From NCBI GenBank assembly GCA_963559585.1, contig CAUWLJ010000005.1, forward strand, positions 1 to 64,000: DNA of 64,000 nucleotides. Direction: 5' to 3'. The position numbers were made by a program, and so were the translations under genes. Below the pieces are notes generated by a model. That model made no database searches, was not told the DNA's origin, and saw only the letters and a list, made by a program, of their open reading frames with translations. This stretch comes from Eisenbergiella sp963559585 (lineage in GTDB: Bacteria; Bacillota; Clostridia; Lachnospirales; Lachnospiraceae). This document shows, piece by piece, positions 8,056-16,239 of the stretch. Each line of letters starts with the position of its first letter. The stretch's first letter is position 1.

Positions 8056-9378
8056 CTATTCTGCCGCTTCCGGCTGTTCGTCCGCTTCCTCCGCCTTTCT
8101 GGTAATGTGTACGACAGCTCTTACCTGATCGGCCTGGGATACGCCATCCGGAAGGGGAATCTGAACCTCCATCTGTTCTCTTCCCTCCGTCAGCTCAGCC
8201 GCCCCATTCCTTTCCATCCAGGCAGCCACGTCAATGCTTCCGGTCAGGCTGTCTCTGTCCACCAGCGACAGCTCATCCTGCCTTCCGCGAATGCTTACAG
8301 CTACAGCTTCCTCCGGATCCAGAGTAACCTCATAGCCCTCCGGCACATTCTGGATCACAATTCTGCTTCTGTCTATGGGAACAGTGGCTTCCACCAACGG
8401 CTCAATCTTAACTGTGACGGCTGCTTTTCCGCCAAACTCCTCCGAACCGTTTACCAGGCTGACGCCGTCCGGCAGATATTTTGTCACATCTACCAGCTTC
8501 GTCACATCTGCCCTGGCTCCCGTCAGAGCCAGCTCCTCCGGGGGAATCACGATCTCCGTGATCTCCTTCACCACATTGCTCTTTCCTGCGATCGTCACCT
8601 TTTCAGGTGCACAGCTGATCTCTCCCGTGGCCTCATATCCGGGCGCAGGCTCACCCTTCACGGACAGGGACAGCGGAACCTCTTTTTTGCGGAGAATCGT
8701 GATAGCCAGATTGGCACTGCCCACGCTCTTGGTGATCCTGTTGTCGGTGATTTCCTTTCCCTCCGCATCCAGCAGACGGATCTTCTCGGATATGGTAATG
8801 CTGTCCGTCAGCCCTTCCACATCAGCCTCCACCACAGCCTTCGCCACCTGGGACACCAGTGATTCCGGGCCGGAAATCTTCATGGCATTGCCGTCCGTGA
8901 TGGCAATTTTACTCACAATAAAATCATTGGCAGGTTTTCCGGCCTGAACCATCTCAATCATCAGCTGCTTCTCCACCCGGTCCTCCACCTGCAGCTTCAT
9001 AATATCCGCACTGCCCTTTACCTCCTGAATCCGGTTCTCCAGATACCTGTCAACCGTCAGACGGATGGGAACCGTGTTGGTAAAGGAAAGCTCTGAAAAG
9101 TCTGCCGCCGCCGTAATATCTTCGGCGGTAATGCTTTCCAGCACAGAGCGGCTGGCCCGCACCGTAACCGAAATCCGGTCCGTTCCCTCCAGCACCTCAT
9201 AGGTCTTGCCCTCATCGGTCAGCATGCTGGTGTTCTTCATTTCCACCTTAATGTCCCGGAAGGTCTTTTCTCCCACCGGATCGTTAATGTTGATCACCAC
9301 CATCCACAGAAGCACGGCAAAGGCCAGCGCCAGAATCTTCAGGCCGAGATTATTCAGAAGTTTTTTTGGTTTTTTCAT
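8056..9378 (-). CDS. cdaR: YbbR-domain regulator of the diadenylate cyclase
   Basis: A 440-residue membrane-anchored protein with a single N-terminal transmembrane helix (about residues 11-30) and an extracytoplasmic part made of several YbbR repeats. In Bacillus and Listeria the orthologue binds CdaA and tunes its activity. The gene overlaps the end of cdaA by 29 bases, implying translational coupling and a fixed ratio. The C-terminal 15 residues are acidic and probably disordered. Identification rests on the YbbR pattern (repeated VxxxVPV/VxVxIxG segments) and on synteny between cdaA and glmM. Confidence 0.88.
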   Translation of the reverse strand: MKKPKKLLNNLGLKILALAFAVLLWMVVININDPVGEKTFRDIKVEMKNTSMLTDEGKTYEVLEGTDRISVTVRASRSVLESITAEDITAAADFSELSFTNTVPIRLTVDRYLENRIQEVKGSADIMKLQVEDRVEKQLMIEMVQAGKPANDFIVSKIAITDGNAMKISGPESLVSQVAKAVVEADVEGLTDSITISEKIRLLDAEGKEITDNRITKSVGSANLAITILRKKEVPLSLSVKGEPAPGYEATGEISCAPEKVTIAGKSNVVKEITEIVIPPEELALTGARADVTKLVDVTKYLPDGVSLVNGSEEFGGKAAVTVKIEPLVEATVPIDRSRIVIQNVPEGYEVTLDPEEAVAVSIRGRQDELSLVDRDSLTGSIDVAAWMERNGAAELTEGREQMEVQIPLPDGVSQADQVRAVVHITRKAEEADEQPEAAE

Positions 9379-10231
9379 TCTTCGGCCATCCTTTCCAGAG
9401 TTTCCTCTCCTTCTCCTCCGCCGGCTTGTTCTGAATCTGCTTCAGCCTTTCCTCCAGCTCAGGGCCGGATAAATCCCGGCTCAGCCTTCCGCCGAAGGCT
9501 ACGCTGATTTTCCCTGTCTCCTCGGAAACGATCACGGTCATGGAATCGGTAGCCTCTGAAATTCCCACGCCCGCCCGGTGCCTGGTTCCCAGCTCCTTGC
9601 TTAAGGACATGTTGTCCGACAAAGGAAGATAGCAGGTGGCCGAGGTGATCCTGTCCCCTTTTACGATAACCGCCCCGTCGTGAAGCGGTGTGTTATGCTC
9701 AAATATATTGATCAGAAGCTGACTGGTCAGCAGGCCGTCCACCTCGATGCCCGTCCGCTCGTATTCTGCCAGGGAATCATGCTGGGCCACCACAATCAGA
9801 GCTCCTGTTTTTACTTTTCCCATTTCCACGCAGGCCTTGGCAATCTCATGAATCGTCTTGTCAGAAAAAAGCCCTGCCCCGCTCTTTCCCGAATCAAAGG
9901 AGAGGACAGAGGGCAGAAACTCTTTCTTCCCAAGCTGCTCCAGCGCCTTACGCAGCTCGGGCTGCAGAATGATCAGTACGCCGAAGGCGCAGTAGATAAA
10001 CACATTCTGGGCGATCCACAGGATTGTATTCATGTCAAAAATACCTGCGATCAGGATGAAAATCATGATTACGATAATGCCCTTCACAATCACCCAGGCC
10101 TTCGTATACTTGATCCATACCATAATGTGGTACACGACGAACGCTATGATCAGGATCTCGATAATGTCCGTGATCTTGATGGACGGCACATATGAAAGAT
10201 ATTTGTTCACGAAGGATTCTAACAGTTCCAT
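9350..10231 (-). CDS. cdaA: Diadenylate cyclase CdaA
   Basis: Makes c-di-AMP from two ATP at the membrane. The protein (293 residues from the chosen start) has three N-terminal transmembrane segments (about 18-40, 45-64, 70-90) and a DAC domain with the two catalytic motifs DGA at 185-187 and RHR at 217-219. An alternative ATG 12 bases upstream is almost contiguous with the GGAGG sequence and is therefore unlikely, though the chosen ATG is 13 bases from it, which is long. It is followed by an overlapping cdaR and preceded by two unknown membrane-protein genes. Confidence 0.93.
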   Translation of the reverse strand: MELLESFVNKYLSYVPSIKITDIIEILIIAFVVYHIMVWIKYTKAWVIVKGIIVIMIFILIAGIFDMNTILWIAQNVFIYCAFGVLIILQPELRKALEQLGKKEFLPSVLSFDSGKSGAGLFSDKTIHEIAKACVEMGKVKTGALIVVAQHDSLAEYERTGIEVDGLLTSQLLINIFEHNTPLHDGAVIVKGDRITSATCYLPLSDNMSLSKELGTRHRAGVGISEATDSMTVIVSEETGKISVAFGGRLSRDLSGPELEERLKQIQNKPAEEKERKLWKGWPKNEKTKKTSE

Positions 10232-10263
10232 ATTTTCTCGCATTCCTCCGCCATTGGACGGAA

Positions 10264-11226
10264 CTAAATTCTATGTGTATGCTTTACCCTTCTGTTTCCG
10301 CGCTGGGTAGTAATCTTCTTTACCTTTTTCTCAGGGGCAGCCATCGCCATCTTGGGAACCGCCTTCACATAATAGTAATATTCATCATCCTCGAACTGCA
10401 CCTTTTCCGTCCTGGAATAATCCAGGTTGAAGCGGAAAAACTGCACCAGGAAGGCAATCAGCACCGCTGCCAGGCTTCCGAGCAGAACGCCTGCGATAGA
10501 AAAATTGGCATCGTAGATCAGGTCGCCCACCAGCAGAACCACTATGTCCAGAAGCGCTCCCGATATAATCGCTATCGACCAGGAGTAATCCACCGACAGC
10601 CTTCTCACCAGGTACACCATAACGGTGGTCACTGCAAACGCGGCCGCCACGATCATCATGGCACGATCCGCCAGAACCCCGTCCAGCACATCCCGAAACC
10701 GCTGGAGCATGGACTCCGCCGCCGCTGCACCCAGCAGGGAAGCGTTCACACTCATGAAGCTGATCATATAATAGATCAGCACACCGCAGGCCACCGTCAC
10801 TGCTGACATCGGGCCGCCCAGGAGCCCGGCCAGAAGCGGAGCCGCATAGGGGATCTTCAGTGCAAAAAGCATCGGGGTCAGCAGTACAAGGAACGTACTC
10901 TTGGGCGAGAAGCGGAAATAAAGCAGAAAGAGCAGCAGGAAGAGCAGCAGGGCAGCCGCCGCACACTCCAGTGAAACCCTGTACAGATGCAGGGTTACAA
11001 AGCCGGCCGCCACAAACAGTACAAAATTATTCGGCATAAAAGAGCACAGAAGGGCAGGCACCAGAACCACCGCCGGGCTTTTCAGTTCCCCCATATAGCC
11101 CAGCTCCCCATTGATCATCAGCAGGGAAACCAGCGCCAGAAGGAACTTCAGCACCGGAACCAGGTACTCCTCATACTTTATGTAAAAATTCTTGATATAT
11201 TCCCGAACTACCAGCAATGATGTCAT
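10264..11226 (-). CDS. Polytopic membrane protein of unknown function, upstream of cdaA
   Basis: A 320-residue protein with about eight predicted hydrophobic segments between residues 25 and 270 and a basic, cytoplasmic-looking C-terminal tail with an acidic/tyrosine patch (DDEYYYY). I do not recognise the family from motifs. Its start overlaps the stop of the preceding 137-residue membrane gene by four bases, and cdaA starts about 30 bases after its end, so the three are almost certainly co-transcribed. That context suggests a role near c-di-AMP signalling or envelope physiology, but no reaction can be named. Confidence 0.75.
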   Translation of the reverse strand: MTSLLVVREYIKNFYIKYEEYLVPVLKFLLALVSLLMINGELGYMGELKSPAVVLVPALLCSFMPNNFVLFVAAGFVTLHLYRVSLECAAAALLLFLLLFLLYFRFSPKSTFLVLLTPMLFALKIPYAAPLLAGLLGGPMSAVTVACGVLIYYMISFMSVNASLLGAAAAESMLQRFRDVLDGVLADRAMMIVAAAFAVTTVMVYLVRRLSVDYSWSIAIISGALLDIVVLLVGDLIYDANFSIAGVLLGSLAAVLIAFLVQFFRFNLDYSRTEKVQFEDDEYYYYVKAVPKMAMAAPEKKVKKITTQRGNRRVKHTHRI

Positions 11227-11636
11227 GATTCTTCCTCATCTTCCTCGTCTTCACTTCCGTCGATCTCCTGAAGCAGCTGTTCCAGCCTGGCCCTGGCCCT
11301 GTACGCCCTGCGGTATGTGATGTGGGAGATGATCCAGGCCGCTGAAAGATAGACCACGCACAGAACCACATAGCCCAGCAGGAAGCCGCTTCCCAGCTCC
11401 ATCAGGGCATTTCCATCCGCCGCATACAGGCTGTCCGTGAGAGAATCCATCCGGTACAGCAGCCGGATCCCCGCCAGAATGGCGTAAGCCGCTGTAGTGG
11501 CAAGCCAGGTCTTAACAAGCTGGAGCCCTACATAATCACTGCGGAAATAACTGCACACTGTCTCGTCCTTCCGCCCCTCTCCGGCCTCATAGGCCGCCAT
11601 GCGGGTCATCACCGCAACTTTTTTCTCATTGATCAT
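11223..11636 (-). CDS. Small membrane protein of unknown function
   Basis: A 137-residue protein with two hydrophobic segments (about 40-61 and 82-105) and a very acidic C-terminus after a basic, possibly coiled helix. Its start overlaps the comF stop (ATGA-type overlap at 11633-11636) and its stop overlaps the next membrane gene, so it sits inside a tightly packed operon between comF and cdaA. No motif identifies it. The paired arrangement with the 320-residue protein suggests they form a complex; that is inference. Confidence 0.7.
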   Translation of the reverse strand: MINEKKVAVMTRMAAYEAGEGRKDETVCSYFRSDYVGLQLVKTWLATTAAYAILAGIRLLYRMDSLTDSLYAADGNALMELGSGFLLGYVVLCVVYLSAAWIISHITYRRAYRARARLEQLLQEIDGSEDEEDEEES

Positions 11637-12400
11637 AATGAAAGGCCCTTTCCTATGGCAAGCGTCACAAAATAGATCTTCCTGACCCCGGCCCTCCGGC
11701 AGACAAGTGCCGCTTCGTCTATCGTGCTCCCGGTGGTGTAGATGTCGTCAATGATTACAATCGTATTTAATTTTACCTCATTCCCGGCGATTTTGAAAGC
11801 TTTTTTCAAATTATTTTGGCGTCTGGCGCCCTCCAGCTCCTTCATGGGACGGGTATTTTTTACCCGGATCAGCCAGCCCTCCAGCACCGGAATGCCAAGC
11901 TCCCTGCCCAGGCTGCGGGCCAGAAGGGCGGCCTGATTGTACCCCCTTTTCTTTTCCCGCAGGGGGTGAAGGGGAATGGGCACCAGGGCGTCCGGATGCC
12001 AGGAGAGAATCTGCCGTCCCAGCCGCCGGGCCATCCTTTCTCCCAGATAGTCCGCGTATTCCCTGCGGCCTGCATATTTCAGGCGGTAAATCGTCCTGCG
12101 GACGCTTCCGTAGGTATAGAGAGCCAGCCCTCTGTTGTACCTGTGGCGCAGGCGGCGGCAGTCATGGCACAGATCCGTCTCCTCCTCCAGCTGCTTTCCG
12201 CATTTGAGACATCTGGGCTCCCGGATGAAAACCAGTGTCTTTTCGCATTCCGGACAGATTTTGCAGCCGAAGGGGCGCACCGGACGGTCACACACCGGGC
12301 AGCGTCTGGGAAAGCACAGGTCGCAGAGGATTTTCCCCACCCCTGCAGCCCAGGGCGGCAGGAGACGGGTGTGTACAGTATTCTTTGTTTTCTTTTTCAT
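11633..12400 (-). CDS. comF: ComF family protein (phosphoribosyltransferase-like)
   Basis: A 255-residue protein with an N-terminal zinc-finger region (cysteines in CDLC, CPVC, CPEC, CLKC and CHDC between residues 26 and 81) and a C-terminal phosphoribosyltransferase-like domain with the PRPP-loop VIIDDIYTTGST (about 214-225). In Bacillus ComFC is a cytoplasmic DNA-uptake factor that binds single-stranded DNA and connects the uptake machinery with recombination. recD2 ends ten bases upstream and a coupled membrane gene follows. No other competence genes are in the window. Confidence 0.88.
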   Translation of the reverse strand: MKKKTKNTVHTRLLPPWAAGVGKILCDLCFPRRCPVCDRPVRPFGCKICPECEKTLVFIREPRCLKCGKQLEEETDLCHDCRRLRHRYNRGLALYTYGSVRRTIYRLKYAGRREYADYLGERMARRLGRQILSWHPDALVPIPLHPLREKKRGYNQAALLARSLGRELGIPVLEGWLIRVKNTRPMKELEGARRQNNLKKAFKIAGNEVKLNTIVIIDDIYTTGSTIDEAALVCRRAGVRKIYFVTLAIGKGLSL

Positions 12401-12410
12401 AGGCTCCTTT

Positions 12411-14687
12411 TCAGGCCATGATTTCCTTAATTCTCACATCCAGGGAGGTGAAGCGCCTGGCTTCGCTCTCATTGGCTATCATATCCCGCACCACCTGGCG
12501 GCTTCCCAGGATGGTCACGCAGCTTTTGGCCCGGGTCACTCCGGTATAGAGAAGGTTTCTGTTAAACAGCATCCGTGGGCCGCCCATCAGAGGCATAATC
12601 ACCGCCGGATACTCGCTGCCCTGGGACTTGTGGATGGTGATGGCATAGGCAAGCTCCAGCTCGGAAAGCTGGTCGCAGGTATAGGTAACACGCCTGCCCT
12701 CGTCAAACTCCACCACCACCGACTGGGCATACTCATCGATCTCCTTCAGGATCCCCATATCCCCATTGAAGATCCCAACGCCATGATCCACGGGTATGCC
12801 GTATTTACTCACAATCTCCCATTCCAGCTGGTAATTGTTCTTCGTCTGCATCACCTTGTCCCCCTCCCGGAAAAGAGTGAGCGGCGTCTGGTACTCCTTC
12901 TTTCCCTCCTCCTTCGGGTTCAGATAGGCCTGCAGGATCTGGTTCAGCGTCTCCACGCCCAGGCTTCCCTTGCGCATGGGTGTGAGCACCTGGATATCCA
13001 ATGGGCCAGCCTTCACATAGCGGGGCATTTTTTCCCGGATCAGCAGGATCATATGCTTGTAGATCACCTGCACGTTGTCCCGTTCCAGGAAAAAGAAATC
13101 CCGGCTCTTATTGTCCAGCGCGATCTCCTCCCCCGCGTTGATCCGATGGGCGTTCACCACAATATCGCTCTCCACCGCCTGGCGGAAGATCTTTTTCAGC
13201 TCCACCACCGCAAAACGCCTGCTGGCGATCAGATCACGAAGCACCTGCCCCGGCCCCACGGAGGGAAGCTGGTTCACATCCCCCACCAGGATCAGCCGGG
13301 TTCCCGGCGTCAGCGCCTTTAAGAGGGATTGAAACAGGTAGATATCCACCATGGACATTTCATCCACGATCACCACGTCCGCCTCCAGAGGATTCTCCTC
13401 ATTGCGCTCAAACCGGATCCTGCCGTTTCCCGGCGTATTTTCCTCCTCCGGCCTGCCGGAAAGCTCCAGCAGGCGGTGGATCGTCCTGGCCTCAAAGCCA
13501 GTGGTCTCCGTCATACGCTTCGCCGCCCGCCCTGTGGGCGCGGCCAGCAGAATATCCATACCTTCCTTCTCAAAATAACGGATGATGGTATTAATGGTGG
13601 TGGTTTTTCCGGTTCCGGGGCCTCCGGTGAGGATCATGACGCCCCGCCTGATGCATTCCAGCACCGCCTGCTTCTGAAGCTCCTCCAGTTCGATTCCCAG
13701 CTCCTGTGACAGCTTCTCTATTCTGGCAGCCAGGCCGCCCATGGAGTCTTTGGCTAAACCGCCCGTGCAGACGCCTGCGCTGCCGTCAGGAAAGGCCATG
13801 GGAAGCGCCAGCTCCTCCAGCATTCTGGCACATGCCAGCTCCGCGTAGAAGGCAGCAGCACTGTACACACAGACCTCCTCCCCATTCTGACGGATCACCA
13901 GCTTCCTGTCCATTGCCAGGTTGGGGATCTGAATATCCACATATTCCTTCTCCAGCCCCAGCAGAGCCGCAGAGCGCTCTGTCAGCATATGGCGGGGCAG
14001 ATAGGTATGTCCGTCCATGGAAGCGAGCTGGAGCGTATACAGAATACCGCTGCGGATGCGGAAATCCGAATCCGCATGAATCCCGATCCGTGCGGCCAGC
14101 TCATCTGCCCGTTTAAAGCCAACCCCGTCGATGTCCTCCGCCAGCCGGTAGGGATCCGTCTCCAGAATCCCGTACAGCTCCGCTCCGTAGGTCTTATAAA
14201 TTTTCGCCGCAAGGGTATTGGAGATCCCGAACTTCTGAAGGTAGATCATGGCTGAGCGCACTCCCCGTTTTGCCTCCACCTGAGCGCTGATCTCCATGGC
14301 CTTCCGCTCGCTGATGCCCTTCACCTCCGAGAGACGCTCCGGCTCCTCTTCCATAATCCGAAAGGTATCCTCACCAAAGCGCTTCACGATCCGGGCCGCC
14401 AGGGAAGCCCCCACCCCTTTGATGGCCCCGGAGCCAAGATAGCGCTCCATGCTCCTTACATCCTCCGGAGCCACCTGCTCATAGCTTTCCACCTTGAACT
14501 GGTTCCCATACAGAGAATGCTCCACATAGCTTCCGGACAGCTCCAGATTCTCGCCCTCATCCAGCATCTGGAACAAACCAACGCAGGTCACAGGCTCCTC
14601 CCCGCTTCCCGACAGTTCAAAAACCGTGTAGCCGTTCTCTGCATTTCTGTAAATAATATGTTCCACGTATCCGTTGATCTTATCCAA
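12411..14687 (-). CDS. recD2: RecD2-type DNA helicase
   Basis: A 5'-3' superfamily 1 helicase (RecD2 acts without RecBC). The product of 758 residues has an N-terminal oligonucleotide-binding domain, tandem helix-hairpin-helix segments (about 70-200), Walker A GGPGTGKTTT, Walker B VDEMSMVD, GDVNQLPSVGPG and the C-terminal UvrD-like motif TIHKSQGSEYP. I choose a TTG start at 14687 because GGAGG lies nine bases before it and the protein then begins DKINGYVEHI as in relatives; the longer frame would start inside the mreB terminator hairpin. comF follows ten bases later. Confidence 0.9.
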   Translation of the reverse strand: MDKINGYVEHIIYRNAENGYTVFELSGSGEEPVTCVGLFQMLDEGENLELSGSYVEHSLYGNQFKVESYEQVAPEDVRSMERYLGSGAIKGVGASLAARIVKRFGEDTFRIMEEEPERLSEVKGISERKAMEISAQVEAKRGVRSAMIYLQKFGISNTLAAKIYKTYGAELYGILETDPYRLAEDIDGVGFKRADELAARIGIHADSDFRIRSGILYTLQLASMDGHTYLPRHMLTERSAALLGLEKEYVDIQIPNLAMDRKLVIRQNGEEVCVYSAAAFYAELACARMLEELALPMAFPDGSAGVCTGGLAKDSMGGLAARIEKLSQELGIELEELQKQAVLECIRRGVMILTGGPGTGKTTTINTIIRYFEKEGMDILLAAPTGRAAKRMTETTGFEARTIHRLLELSGRPEEENTPGNGRIRFERNEENPLEADVVIVDEMSMVDIYLFQSLLKALTPGTRLILVGDVNQLPSVGPGQVLRDLIASRRFAVVELKKIFRQAVESDIVVNAHRINAGEEIALDNKSRDFFFLERDNVQVIYKHMILLIREKMPRYVKAGPLDIQVLTPMRKGSLGVETLNQILQAYLNPKEEGKKEYQTPLTLFREGDKVMQTKNNYQLEWEIVSKYGIPVDHGVGIFNGDMGILKEIDEYAQSVVVEFDEGRRVTYTCDQLSELELAYAITIHKSQGSEYPAVIMPLMGGPRMLFNRNLLYTGVTRAKSCVTILGSRQVVRDMIANESEARRFTSLDVRIKEIMA

Positions 14688-14734
14688 AACGATTTTCCTC
14701 CGGCACAAAGCCGCCAGTTTTCGCTTCCCCTGTG

Positions 14735-14770
14735 AAAAAAGGGCGCCCCGCATGTGCGGAACGCCTTTTC
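14735..14770. terminator. Terminator hairpin between mreB and recD2
   Basis: AAAAAAGGGCGCCCCGC pairs imperfectly with GCGGAACGCCTTTT across an ATGT loop. T-runs on either strand make it a plausible intrinsic terminator for mreB transcripts running leftwards. Confidence 0.6.
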
Positions 14771-14832
14771 AACCTTAACTCTGCAGCCGTTCAGCCGCGC
14801 CCCTGGGCAAATCCAAGCGGCTGAACCGCTGC

Positions 14833-15828
14833 TTAAACCTCATCCTTGTAGCCGCCCAGAAACTCCACATATTTTCCGGTTCCGATGGCCACTGCGGTCA
14901 TGGGATCCTCCGCAGTCATGGTGTTGATGCCTGTTCTGTCGCAGATCAGCTCCTCCAGCCCGTGAAGAAGGCTTCCGCCTCCGGTAAGCACAATACCCCT
15001 GTCCGCAATATCAGCTGCCAGCTCCGGGGGCGTGCGCTCCAGAACGCTGTGAATCGCCTCCACGATCTGCAGGGTGGGCTCTCTCAGCGCTTCCTCCGTC
15101 TCCTCAGAGGATACCTGCACCGTCTTGGGCAGACCCGTCACCAGGTTACGCCCTCTCACATCCATAAACTCCGGCTCCGGTCTCTTATAAGCGGAACCGA
15201 TCTTGATCTTAATATCCTCAGCCGTCCTCTCGCCGATCAGCAGGTTATGTTTCTTACGCATATAGCGCACCAGCGCCTCGTCAAAATCATCCCCGGCAAT
15301 CTTGATGGAAGCGCTCACCACAGTTCCCCCCAGGGAAATCACTGCAATATCAGAGGTTCCGCCCCCAATGTCCACGATCATGTTTCCGCAGGGCCTGGAA
15401 ATATCAATACCGGCACCTATGGCCGCCGCAATAGGCTCCTCGATGATGGAAACCTCCCTTGCGCCCGCCTGGTAGGTGGCATCCTCAACCGCCTTCTTCT
15501 CCACCTCGGTCACACCGCTGGGAACGCACACTGCAATCCTGGGCTTGCGGAAGGTTTTCCTTCCCAGAGCCTTCTGGATAAAATGCTTCAGCATCTTCTC
15601 GGTTACGGTATAATCGGAAATCACACCCTGACGGAGCGGTCTTACCGCCACAATGTTGCCCGGTGTACGTCCAAGCATCAGCCTTGCGTCTTCACCGATC
15701 GCCTTAATCTTGTTCGTATCCCTGTCAAAAGCCACAACGCTGGGCTCCTTGAGCACCACGCCCTTCCCTCTGATATATACCAGTATGCTGGCCGTGCCCA
15801 GATCAATTCCAATGTCCGTGTACTGCAT
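14833..15828 (-). CDS. mreB: MreB/Mbl-type bacterial actin
   Basis: A 331-residue actin homologue that forms membrane-associated filaments directing lateral wall synthesis. Visible are the nucleotide-binding phosphate-1 motif GIDLGTAS near the N-terminus, phosphate-2 VDIGGGTSDIAVIS (about 157-170) and the adenosine motif VLTGGGSLLHGLEE (about 282-295). Start 15828 is preceded by GGAGGAAATT. No mreCD follows, which points to an Mbl- or MreBH-like paralogue rather than the mreBCD operon copy. A promoter at 15907-15934 and a terminator downstream indicate a single-gene unit. Confidence 0.9.
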   Translation of the reverse strand: MQYTDIGIDLGTASILVYIRGKGVVLKEPSVVAFDRDTNKIKAIGEDARLMLGRTPGNIVAVRPLRQGVISDYTVTEKMLKHFIQKALGRKTFRKPRIAVCVPSGVTEVEKKAVEDATYQAGAREVSIIEEPIAAAIGAGIDISRPCGNMIVDIGGGTSDIAVISLGGTVVSASIKIAGDDFDEALVRYMRKKHNLLIGERTAEDIKIKIGSAYKRPEPEFMDVRGRNLVTGLPKTVQVSSEETEEALREPTLQIVEAIHSVLERTPPELAADIADRGIVLTGGGSLLHGLEELICDRTGINTMTAEDPMTAVAIGTGKYVEFLGGYKDEV

Positions 15829-15906
15829 AATTTCCTCCATTCCAAATGAAGACAGCGCAGAAAAAAATCCGTTACCCTGTTATCCCTGCGCATTGCCGTC
15901 TCTGTT

Positions 15907-15934
15907 ATATTATGAACCATTCCTGGCGAATCAA
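15907..15934 (-). promoter_or_regulatory. Probable mreB promoter
   Basis: Minus-strand TTGATT (15934-15929) and TAATAT (15912-15907) separated by 16 bases, about 80 bases before the mreB start. Confidence 0.55.
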
Positions 15935-16160
15935 GCAAAAATTTTTATCTTTTCGCATTTCCTTCATATTGTTACTGTTCGCCGACAAACCCGCAAACAG
16001 CAGCTTCGTATTACCGATATAATCAACTTGATATAACATCTCTTCCTTTTAAGCAGACTATACCGACTGTTATTATAACCTAAAAGAAAAGGGTTGGAAA
16101 GAGGTTTCATAAAATTTTAAGGTTTAACAGTAACAGTTCCGGTTCCAATACGTTGCACTG

Positions 16161-16228
16161 CCTTCGTCCCCTCCAGGCACGGCCCGTGCATCGAACCTGC
16201 CGCGGGCCGTACCTGGAGGGGACGAAGG
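16161..16228 (-). terminator. Long hairpin after uvrA
   Basis: A 26-base arm at 16161-16186 pairs with 16203-16228 with one mismatch, around a 16-base loop. It starts 12 bases after the uvrA stop. There is no immediate T-run, so it may be a transcript-end protector or a palindromic repeat element rather than a classic terminator. Confidence 0.55.
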
Positions 16229-16239
16229 CCCACAACGTT

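Larger units (their letters stand above)
15829..16239. other. Intergenic region between mreB and uvrA
   Basis: About 410 bases without a gene. It holds the mreB promoter (15907-15934) and a long perfect-arm hairpin downstream of uvrA (16161-16228). The middle part (about 15940-16140) is AT-rich and I see no RNA gene in it. Confidence 0.6.
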
